From Clostridia bacterium (GTDB lineage Bacteria; Bacillota_A; Clostridia; Christensenellales; Aristaeellaceae): a stretch of 14,862 nt of DNA. Under the pieces are notes generated by a model. The model made no database searches and had not been told where the DNA came from. It saw nothing but the letters and a program-made list of their open reading frames with translations. How positions within the stretch are numbered: the stretch's first letter is position 1; every line of letters begins with the position of its first letter. Shown piece by piece: positions 1 to 5,703 of the stretch. The stretch covers positions 1 through 14,862 of the forward strand of contig WRHG01000028.1 of the NCBI GenBank assembly GCA_009783365.1. Direction: 5' to 3'. The translations under genes and the position numbers were made by a program.

Positions 1-516
1 CAAGACGGTTTTTAGCACCTGGGGCGCGATAATATGAATCATCGTCTGCACATAATTAAGGCCCAGGCTCCGCCCGGCCTCAAACTGTCCCTGATCAATG
101 GACATAATGCCGCCCCGAAAAATTTCAGACACGTACGCGCCGGAATTTAAGCCGAACGCCAGCATAGCTACCATAACGCCATTGCTGGAGGAGATGAAGA
201 TGACATAATACATAATCATCAGCTGAATCACAACGGGCGTACCGCGAATGACGGTGATATACAAACGGCAAATTCGGTCCGCTATCCACAGCAGGGTCCG
301 TGGCAGTCCCCTGTGCATGGTAGGACCCGTCTTGTCGCAAGTGGCGCGAACCGTCGCCACCACGACCCCGATGGCAATGCCCATCAGGCAAGCCACCAGC
401 GTGATCAGCAGCGTGTTTTGCAGCCCGTTCCACAGCAATTTCCAACGGCCTTTTTCGATGAAATTCAGCGTGAACTCGGTTTTCATACCCTCAAGCCATG
501 TCCCGATATCCGCCAC
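1..516 (-). CDS. Polar amino acid ABC transporter permease (partial, 3' end outside window)
   Basis: Inner-membrane subunit of a HisM/GlnP-family uptake transporter; it would form the channel for the substrate delivered by the binding protein encoded just upstream. The first 172 residues are present and the gene runs off the left edge. Hydrophobic segments lie near residues 35-56, 96-110 and 113-127. RGTP at 91-94 is typical of the family, and the EAA loop that contacts the ATPase starts at EAGRSLG (146-152) and ends with a conserved P at 165. The start is GTG at 516, chosen because a GGAGG site sits 7 nt upstream; an in-frame ATG at 486 has no such site. It is separated from the binding protein gene by 74 nt containing a hairpin. 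The ATPase gene is not in the window and may follow to the left. Substrate is unknown beyond polar amino acids. Confidence 0.93.
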   Translation of the reverse strand, partial: MADIGTWLEGMKTEFTLNFIEKGRWKLLWNGLQNTLLITLVACLMGIAIGVVVATVRATCDKTGPTMHRGLPRTLLWIADRICRLYITVIRGTPVVIQLMIMYYVIFISSSNGVMVAMLAFGLNSGAYVSEIFRGGIMSIDQGQFEAGRSLGLNYVQTMIHIIAPQVLKTVL

Positions 517-544
517 GCCTACGCCTCCGTTCTTAACGCGCAAA

Positions 545-569
545 GGGGGGCGGCTAAACCGCTCCCCCC
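545..569 (-). terminator. Intergenic GC hairpin between binding protein and permease genes
   Basis: On the minus strand a G run (569-564) pairs with a C run (550-545), enclosing an inner GCGG/CCGC stem with a small bulge and a loop of about 5 nt. No long U tract follows, so a full terminator is unlikely. Such hairpins commonly protect the 3' end of binding-protein mRNA or attenuate read-through, giving more binding protein than permease. That role is inferred from position. Confidence 0.6.
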
Positions 570-590
570 AGGAACAGCTATGGTTATTCT

Positions 591-1340
591 TTACTGAGCG
601 GGGATATACTTGTCAATGATTGCCTGCACGGTCCCATCCGCAATCAATGCTTCCAGCGCGGCATCGAACTGCGTTAATAACGCTTCATTTCCCTTGGCAA
701 TACACGCGGCGTAATCCTCTACCGCATACTCGGTATCCAGCACCGCTAACCCCTGATTGGCGGCTACATAGGCCTTGGCAGGCTCATTGTCGATGATCAC
801 GCAGTCTACCTTGCCTCCCACCAGCGCCATGACCGCGTCATTGCCGTTTGGAAAACGGGAAATGGTGCCCAAGCCCTCATCCTCGATGTCCCAGGTGGCG
901 TACAGGTCTCCGGTGGTGGAAAGCTGTACGCCGATGGTGAAGTTGGCGTCTTCCGCAAACAGGTCGTCCGCTTGGGTAATAGGCGAGCCCTCCGTCACGA
1001 TCACCGCTTGTATGCCGGTGGCATAGCTTATGGAAAAATTCACCAGCTGTTCACGGTCCTCGGTAACGGTCATGCCGGCCATACCGAAGTCTGCCTTGCC
1101 GGATTGAATTGCGGCAATGATGGAATCGAATTCCATGTCGGCAATTTCCAACTCATATCCCATTTTGGCGCAAATCGCGGCGGCGATTTCAGCGTCGATA
1201 CCTACGATGGTATCACCTTCAATGTATTCATAGGGAGGAAAGGACGCGTTGGTAGCCATGGTGAGGGTATCCGCAAAGGCGGCCCCCACGGAAAGGCACA
1301 GGGAGAAAGTTAAAATCATCGCGAGTAACTTTTTCATCAT
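591..1340 (-). CDS. Amino acid ABC transporter substrate-binding protein (family 3)
   Basis: Extracytoplasmic solute-binding protein of 249 residues, the usual length for the SBP_bac_3 family (glutamine, histidine, cystine and arginine binders). A signal peptide covers about residues 1-23 with a signal peptidase I site AFA|D; there is no lipobox cysteine, so the protein appears secreted rather than lipid-anchored. The mature protein opens with the NASFPPYEY signature (31-39). The family's alpha-carboxylate-binding Arg is in TEDRE (R96), and the alpha-amino-binding Asp is in the IIDNEPA segment (D184). It is the first gene of the operon and is followed by the permease. The ATG at 1340 lies 6 nt from a GGAGG site; the adjacent ATG at 1337 is an equally possible start. 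The specific amino acid cannot be read from sequence. Confidence 0.95.
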   Translation of the reverse strand: MMKKLLAMILTFSLCLSVGAAFADTLTMATNASFPPYEYIEGDTIVGIDAEIAAAICAKMGYELEIADMEFDSIIAAIQSGKADFGMAGMTVTEDREQLVNFSISYATGIQAVIVTEGSPITQADDLFAEDANFTIGVQLSTTGDLYATWDIEDEGLGTISRFPNGNDAVMALVGGKVDCVIIDNEPAKAYVAANQGLAVLDTEYAVEDYAACIAKGNEALLTQFDAALEALIADGTVQAIIDKYIPAQ

Positions 1341-1373
1341 AATCTACCTCCATAAATTACTTGGAATATGCAT

Positions 1374-1402
1374 AGCATACGCTGCATTATGCAAATTGTC
1401 AA
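1374..1402 (-). promoter_or_regulatory. Sigma-A-type promoter of the amino acid transporter operon, with palindromic elements
   Basis: Minus strand: perfect -35 TTGACA (1402-1397), 17-nt spacer, -10 TATGCT (1379-1374), initiating near 1367 and about 27 nt ahead of the binding-protein start. TATGCAAA at 1388-1395 and TTTGCATA at 1409-1416 form a perfect 8-bp inverted repeat bracketing the -35, and TGCATTATGCA (1383-1393) is a palindrome in the spacer. This is a plausible repressor-operator layout; the regulator is unknown. Confidence 0.75.
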
Positions 1403-1430
1403 GAAGATTTTGCATAAATATTCAAAAATT

Positions 1431-2021
1431 TTAAAATGGGATGCTTGATGACTTCATCCATGACGCCGCGTGGTCTGCTGCCGGCTGCATAGCAATCACA
1501 TAAAAATCATTGCCCTGGGCATCCACCGCCACAGTCAGCGGTAATTCCCGAATCACAAGTCTTTTAACGGATTCCGTTCCCAAATCGCCATACGCGACCG
1601 TCTGACAGGCGGTTACGCACCCTGCCAAATACGCCGCGCATCCGCCGATAGCTGCAAAATATACGGCGCCGGCATCCCTGATAGCATCTCGCACCGCATC
1701 GCTCCGCGCTCCCTTGCCAATCAAGGCGCGCACCCCATAGCGCAACAGCGGCGGCGTATAAACATCCATCCGCGCACTGGTTGTGGGGCCGATGGCGCCA
1801 ATCACCCTGCCGGGCGGAGGCGGCGTAGGCCCCGCATAAAAAATCGTTTGCCCCTGCAACTCTACGGGCAAGCGTTCCCCGGCGGCCAGAACTTCGCAAA
1901 GCCTCTTATGTGCCGCGTCCCGGGCGGTATAAAGAATTCCGCTGAGCATGACATGATCGCCGCAGCGGAGAGACGCCAAGTCCTTCTTGGCCATGGGTGT
2001 TTGGAGGTAAATGGGGTTCAT
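1431..2021 (-). CDS. Class I fumarate hydratase, beta subunit (C-terminal Fe-S hydro-lyase domain)
   Basis: Smaller subunit of a two-subunit iron-sulfur hydro-lyase that interconverts fumarate and L-malate; tartrate dehydratase has the same architecture and cannot be fully excluded. The protein has 196 residues, normal for separate beta subunits. Visible motifs are TARDAAHKR (32-40), GPTTSARMD (79-87) in the substrate-binding region, IGKG (101-104) and IGGCAAYLA (125-133). The start is ATG at 2021 with GGGAGG 6 nt upstream; the frame stays open to 2069, but that extension overlaps the alpha gene. The alpha subunit gene ends only 16 nt upstream, so the two are co-transcribed and probably co-translated. 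No clear terminator follows: only an AT palindrome (1428-1437) before the transporter promoter. Confidence 0.93.
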   Translation of the reverse strand: MNPIYLQTPMAKKDLASLRCGDHVMLSGILYTARDAAHKRLCEVLAAGERLPVELQGQTIFYAGPTPPPPGRVIGAIGPTTSARMDVYTPPLLRYGVRALIGKGARSDAVRDAIRDAGAVYFAAIGGCAAYLAGCVTACQTVAYGDLGTESVKRLVIRELPLTVAVDAQGNDFYVIAMQPAADHAASWMKSSSIPF

Positions 2022-2037
2022 AGGATCCCTCCCAATG

Positions 2038-2889
2038 TTACAACGTTTCGGAAGCGTGCCGATTCGCATGACAGCCCATGTTTACCGCCACAGGAAGACC
2101 TGCGATATGGGTTGGGAAGGCTTTGATCCATACAGCAAGAGCTGTAGTCCGGCCTCCGAAACCTTGAGGACCGATCCCAAGTTCGTTGATCCGGCGAAGC
2201 AGCGTGTCCTCCAGCTCCTCGTAGAAAGGATCGGGATGGGGGCCTTCCCGTTGTTCCACCAGGGCTTCCTTTGCCAGTTGAGCCGCCCGTTCAAAGGTTC
2301 CGCCGATACCAACCCCCAGCACCATGGGCGGACAGGGGTTCGCTCCTGCCAGCCGTACCGTCTCCAACACAAAGTCCGCCGCTCCCCGGATGCCGTCGGA
2401 AGGGTTCAGCATGGCTAAGCGGCTCATATTCTCGCTTCCAAATCCCTTTGGCGCTATCGTAAGCTTAATCCGGTCGCCGGCTACCAGCCTGGTATGTATA
2501 ATCGCCGGCGTGTTGTCGCCGGTGTTCGTCCGCCGGAAAGGATCCGATACCACGGACATCCGCAGATAACCTTCCCTGTACCCCCTGACGATCCCCTCAT
2601 GAATCGCCTCATCCAGTGTGCCGCCAGTCAGATGCACATCCTGCCCAACTTCCGCGTACACCACAGCCATCCCCGTATCCTGACAAATTGGCATCTGTTG
2701 ATGCAACGCCATTTCAGCATTCCGGCAAATCAGGGAAAGTGCGTCCTTGGCGAGTTCGTAGGACTCCCGGTCCCTCGCAGCACGAAGCAGATCGTCCATT
2801 CTGCCCGGCAGCCGGGTATTCGCCAGAACACACAATCGTGCAACGCAGGCGCTGATCTCCGCTGTATGCAAGTGTCTGATTTTCCTCAT
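2038..2889 (-). CDS. Class I fumarate hydratase, alpha subunit (N-terminal Fe-S domain)
   Basis: Large subunit of the [4Fe-4S] fumarase (or tartrate dehydratase-type) hydro-lyase, acting in the cytoplasm on the reductive or oxidative C4-dicarboxylate branch. The 283 residues match the normal length. The three cluster-ligand cysteines are visible: C69 in PICQDTG, C186 in NPCPPMVLGVGIGG (184-197) and C273 in GCHANRH. RTNTGDNTPA (120-129) and KGFGSENMS (148-156) are further family motifs. The start ATG at 2889 has AAAGGAG about 8 nt upstream. It lies 45 nt downstream of the metallophosphoesterase gene and directly ahead of the beta subunit gene. Class I fumarases are oxygen-labile, which suits an anaerobe. 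No own promoter is evident, so expression probably depends on the upstream promoter at about 5150. Confidence 0.95.
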   Translation of the reverse strand: MRKIRHLHTAEISACVARLCVLANTRLPGRMDDLLRAARDRESYELAKDALSLICRNAEMALHQQMPICQDTGMAVVYAEVGQDVHLTGGTLDEAIHEGIVRGYREGYLRMSVVSDPFRRTNTGDNTPAIIHTRLVAGDRIKLTIAPKGFGSENMSRLAMLNPSDGIRGAADFVLETVRLAGANPCPPMVLGVGIGGTFERAAQLAKEALVEQREGPHPDPFYEELEDTLLRRINELGIGPQGFGGRTTALAVWIKAFPTHIAGLPVAVNMGCHANRHASETL

Positions 2890-2934
2890 TGAGGCGTCTC
2901 CTTTGCAATGCGGGTATATGATGATGTATACAAC

Positions 2935-3615
2935 TCAATCCAGATCGATACGAACGACCTCGCAAGGGTTCCCCCAACGGGGAAGCCACACGGGGTTGCT
3001 CACTCCGGCGCTTATGATCATCCTGCCGTCCGTAACGCCCTTGGTAAACCTGGGGAAAACGCCCTGACCCGGCGCGTATAATCCCTGTTCACCAAGGCGG
3101 ATCTGCCCTCCATGGGCATGCCCGGCCAGGACCAAATCAATGTTTCGCCCCCTCAGATGCTTCCAGTAGTCCTCCGGCCTGTGGCACATCAGGATTTTAC
3201 ATCCTTCCAAACGCGCAAACTCATCTGCCATATCCCGCATAGCCAGTTGCGCCGGCCTGTACCAACCGCCAATCCAACATTCGCCAAACCGGATATAGTC
3301 GTTAAGCAAAAGCGTGGCAGGACTCCGCCGCAAAGCATTCAGCATTTCCGTACGCATCCGCATACGCATCTCGTGATTGCCAATAGAAAAAAAAGTGGGA
3401 AGCCGCTGAGAAGCCTCCTGTAGGAACCGGAGCCCCACACCGTAACTCTGCCTGTAGCGGTTCGCCACATCCCCCGGTATCAGCAGGCAATCCGCATCCG
3501 AAACCAGCGGCCAGAGATCCTCATAAGCCGTATCGTGCAGATCGCTGATTACAGCCAGCCGCATTGGTTTTGTCAGCTTATTGGTATGCCATGCGTAGTT
3601 GGAAACAGTTCGCAA
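2935..3615 (-). CDS. Calcineurin-like metallophosphoesterase (YkuE/YaeI type)
   Basis: Binuclear-metal phosphoesterase. Counting from the TTG start at 3615 (226 residues), the metal ligands are in SDLHD (D25, H27), PGDVANR (D49), GNHE (N80, H81), CHRP (H145) and GHAHGGQ (H166, H168). The downstream YAPGQGVFPRFTKG segment is typical of the YkuE branch. Substrate is unknown. The frame is open further up to an ATG at 3690 (251 residues), but that ATG has no good ribosome site, and the extra 25 codons encode an Ala/Ser-rich stretch coinciding with a perfect 14-bp hairpin. The TTG has GAGGAGG 5 nt upstream, and the family alignment begins close to it, so I prefer 3615; this choice is not certain. 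The gene follows the foldase and precedes fumarase in one unit. Confidence 0.88.
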   Translation of the reverse strand: MRTVSNYAWHTNKLTKPMRLAVISDLHDTAYEDLWPLVSDADCLLIPGDVANRYRQSYGVGLRFLQEASQRLPTFFSIGNHEMRMRMRTEMLNALRRSPATLLLNDYIRFGECWIGGWYRPAQLAMRDMADEFARLEGCKILMCHRPEDYWKHLRGRNIDLVLAGHAHGGQIRLGEQGLYAPGQGVFPRFTKGVTDGRMIISAGVSNPVWLPRWGNPCEVVRIDLD

Positions 3616-3636
3616 AGAGCCCTCCTCTATGAATGT

Positions 3637-3670
3637 GGCTGCCGCGCTGGAAATTGCCAGCGCGGCAGCC
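3637..3670 (-). repeat. Perfect 14-bp GC-rich inverted repeat at the 5' end of the metallophosphoesterase frame
   Basis: GGCTGCCGCGCTGG (3637-3650) and its exact complement (3657-3670) are separated by a 6-nt loop. In the minus-strand mRNA the hairpin lies 52 nt after the foldase stop and ends 9 nt before the GAGGAGG site. No U run follows on either strand, so it is better read as an mRNA-stabilising or processing hairpin, or a partial attenuator, than as a classic terminator. Confidence 0.85.
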
Positions 3671-3721
3671 TGATCCGTTATCCGTTTCATCCAAGAAGCC
3701 CCGGCAGGGAATATATGCCCG

Positions 3722-5086
3722 CTAATTCATACGGTCCATATAAATCTTGGCGCCCGCATCTTCTACCCATTCCTCCAAGGCGGCGTCATACTTAGCATCC
3801 TGCTTCGCCTGCAAAATTTCTTCTGATATGATGTCCTTCAACTCTTCCAGAGGCACATCGCCCTCCGCTAAGTCGTTCACATATTTTAACAGATGAATGC
3901 CATAGCCGGTTCGAACCGCCGGGGATATATCACCGATTTTATCCAGCGCCATGGCTGCGTCAGTGAATTCCGGCACCCAGTTACTATCCCCCTCGCACAC
4001 CAGGTAACCTTCCTCTTTGGCTGGGGATGCTTGCATGCCGCTGTCCTGTCCAAATTCCTCCATCAGCGCATCAAAATCTGCACCTTCGGATATCTTTGCC
4101 AATATTTCGTCGATAACGGTCTGCACGCCGGCATACGCCATTTCCTTCGTATCCTCCAAGTTGCCGTTAAGGTCGGCGATCTCCTTGTCCAGCCGATCTT
4201 TGCTGGCTTCCCATTCCGCACGGTTGGCAGCGTCCTGTTCGGTATCCGAAGCAACGTCTTCCGGCAGGCTGGCCAGTGAAGTTACCATATCCGTCAGTTC
4301 CATGTTCTTTTCGCGGATATGGCCCTCCAAATCGCTGATGGCGGCAGAATCCTCATCGGTAAACTTAACCAAAAGGTTTTTCACATAGCGGTACCCCGCG
4401 GGACGATAATACACCGTTGTACCTTGCATGACGGCGGTACCGTACGCGGAAAGGCTGCTCTCATATGAGGTTTTTTCGGAAACCACCTTCTCCTCATAAT
4501 CAGTTTGAATCTCTTCCTCGGTCACCTGTACATCCTTTACCACTTCGGCTTTCAGCCTTTCAAGGACCTTCTTATCTTGCGCGTCTTCCAGCATGTCCTC
4601 CTTGCCCGGATATCCCCACTCGGCCATCTTCGCGGCCACAGCCACATCCAACGCGTCGCCCGTAAGCTCGGTTTCTGCAAAGGCGCCGGCTTTTACGCTG
4701 TCCTGATAGCCGCTGTAAGTGGCGTCCACTTCCTCATGCATCGCTGCTAATTCTTCAGAAGAAAAAACGTCCATACCCATCTCCGACGCCTTTTGCTCTT
4801 GCACAGCCCGCTGAATCAGCCTGGATATGGTATCATCCCACACATGGGAGAGTACATCCGGGTCGGTCCTGTCAAAGCTCATACCATACATCGCATAAAT
4901 ATATTCCTGCTCTTCCAGCTCACTTTCCGCTTCACTAGCCACTTCTTCCTTCAGAAAGGTCCGCCCGGCCACTTCGATAATCACCGTCAGCTTATCCACC
5001 TCTGGATCCTTCACAATAAGGGCGCAGCCGGAGGTGATCAGCAGAATGGCGGCCACCATCAACGTAAATGCAACGCGTCTGTGCAT
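3722..5086 (-). CDS. PrsA/SurA-like foldase lipoprotein (parvulin-type peptidyl-prolyl isomerase)
   Basis: Exported chaperone or prolyl isomerase of 454 residues. A lipoprotein signal peptide spans residues 1-20 (MHRR, hydrophobic core, then ITSG before C21). A SurA_N-like helical region follows (about 45-200). The parvulin domain begins near YRYVKNLLVKF (232-242) and resumes at ILAKISEGADFDALMEEFGQD (about 328-348), ending at VRTGYGIHLLKYV (391-403). Between the halves lies a helical, charge-rich insertion of about 80 residues (243-322). A helical C-terminal tail follows. The start is ATG at 5086 with GGGAGAG 5 nt upstream; the frame stays open to 5287, but this would bury the signal peptide and lies upstream of the mapped promoter. 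Close relatives assist folding of secreted proteins at the outer face of the membrane. Confidence 0.9.
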   Translation of the reverse strand: MHRRVAFTLMVAAILLITSGCALIVKDPEVDKLTVIIEVAGRTFLKEEVASEAESELEEQEYIYAMYGMSFDRTDPDVLSHVWDDTISRLIQRAVQEQKASEMGMDVFSSEELAAMHEEVDATYSGYQDSVKAGAFAETELTGDALDVAVAAKMAEWGYPGKEDMLEDAQDKKVLERLKAEVVKDVQVTEEEIQTDYEEKVVSEKTSYESSLSAYGTAVMQGTTVYYRPAGYRYVKNLLVKFTDEDSAAISDLEGHIREKNMELTDMVTSLASLPEDVASDTEQDAANRAEWEASKDRLDKEIADLNGNLEDTKEMAYAGVQTVIDEILAKISEGADFDALMEEFGQDSGMQASPAKEEGYLVCEGDSNWVPEFTDAAMALDKIGDISPAVRTGYGIHLLKYVNDLAEGDVPLEELKDIISEEILQAKQDAKYDAALEEWVEDAGAKIYMDRMN

Positions 5087-5126
5087 GATATCTCTCCCAT
5101 CGTTTGCGAAATTATCAACCCAACGT

Positions 5127-5155
5127 ATTATAACCGAACCATCATTAATGGGCAA
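5127..5155 (-). promoter_or_regulatory. Promoter of the foldase-metallophosphoesterase-fumarase unit
   Basis: Minus strand: -35 TTGCCC (5155-5150), 17-nt spacer, perfect -10 TATAAT (5132-5127). Initiation near 5120 leaves a leader of about 34 nt with the GGGAGAG site. This supports translation from 5086 and argues against the open upstream extension. No other strong promoter was seen before the fumarase genes. Confidence 0.8.
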
Positions 5156-5233
5156 GTTCTTTTTTAGCGCCGTCCTGCGGCCGCAGCGGGTCAGTTCCGC
5201 CGTTTTCGCCTGCCGAAAAAACTTCGCGAGGTA

Positions 5234-5262
5234 TTGATTTTTAGTTTCGGGCATGGTACAAT
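5234..5262 (+). promoter_or_regulatory. Promoter of rpsT
   Basis: Plus strand: -35 TTGATT (5234-5239), 17-nt spacer, -10 TACAAT (5257-5262), initiating near 5269. A small CCCTT/AAGGG hairpin (5265-5269 with 5277-5281) would lie at the very 5' end of the transcript, just before the AAGGAGGTG ribosome site. It diverges from the foldase promoter, about 80 nt apart. Confidence 0.7.
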
Positions 5263-5301
5263 CACCCTTGTGACTTAAGGGCACCAAGGAGGTGAAAGAC
5301 G

Positions 5302-5565
5302 TTGCCGAACATCAAATCCGCCATGAAGCGCGTTAAGGTCAGCGAGAAAAAAAATCTTCGCAACCGTATTGTGAAGTCAAAAATCAAGACCGCGATCAAG
5401 AAGTTTGATACGGAGTTGGCTGCCAGCCCCGCCTCAGCCGGAGCACAGTATGCCGCCACCACCTCCGCTATTGATAAAGCCGTGGCAAAGGGTATTCTGC
5501 ATAAGAATACCGCAAACCGAAAGAAGTCTCGCATGGCGAAAAAAATGGCCAGTGTCGTGCAATAA
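5302..5565 (+). CDS. rpsT: 30S ribosomal protein S20
   Basis: Primary 16S rRNA-binding protein of the small subunit, 87 residues, the normal size. It has the typical very basic helical sequence beginning MPNIKSAMKRVKVSEK and ending with the lysine/arginine-rich ANRKKSRMAKK segment. Translation starts at TTG (5302); a strong AAGGAGGTG site lies 7 nt upstream, and the next ATG would remove the conserved N-terminus. S20 genes in several bacteria use weak start codons for autoregulation; whether that holds here is inference. The gene is monocistronic, divergent from the foldase unit and convergent with the topoisomerase operon, and is followed at once by a hairpin terminator. Confidence 0.98.
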   Translation: MPNIKSAMKRVKVSEKKNLRNRIVKSKIKTAIKKFDTELAASPASAGAQYAATTSAIDKAVAKGILHKNTANRKKSRMAKKMASVVQ

Positions 5566-5582
5566 TAAACAGGTTAAACGTA

Positions 5583-5611
5583 AATGGCGAAGAGAAAAAC
5601 TCTTTGCCATT
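5583..5611. terminator. Bidirectional terminator between rpsT and the topoisomerase operon
   Basis: A 12-bp stem (AATGGCGAAGAG at 5583-5594 against CTCTTTGCCATT at 5600-5611, with one G-U pair) encloses a 5-nt A loop. It is followed by ATTATTT on the plus strand and by TTACGTTT on the minus strand. It lies 17 nt after the rpsT stop and about 90 nt after the topoisomerase A stop. The U tracts are imperfect in both directions. Confidence 0.75.
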
Positions 5612-5703
5612 ATTATTTACCCAATGGCAGGCGCCACATGACCGCCCTACCGGGGCGGCGGAACGAATACCTGCGGGCAAAGCCACGCATCGCAATCCCG
5701 ATC

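Noticed and set aside
2022..2069. 5' extension of the fumarase beta frame
   Set aside because: It overlaps the alpha gene's 3' end; the ATG at 2021 has GGGAGG at proper spacing and aligns with the family N-terminus.
5087..5287. 67-codon 5' extension of the foldase frame
   Set aside because: It would bury the lipoprotein signal peptide, and it lies upstream of or across the TATAAT promoter at 5127-5155. The ATG at 5086 has a ribosome site.
5642..5658. CCGCCC/GGGCGG hairpin after the topoisomerase A gene
   Set aside because: A 6-bp GC hairpin without a U tract on either strand; the longer hairpin at 5583-5611 is the better terminator.
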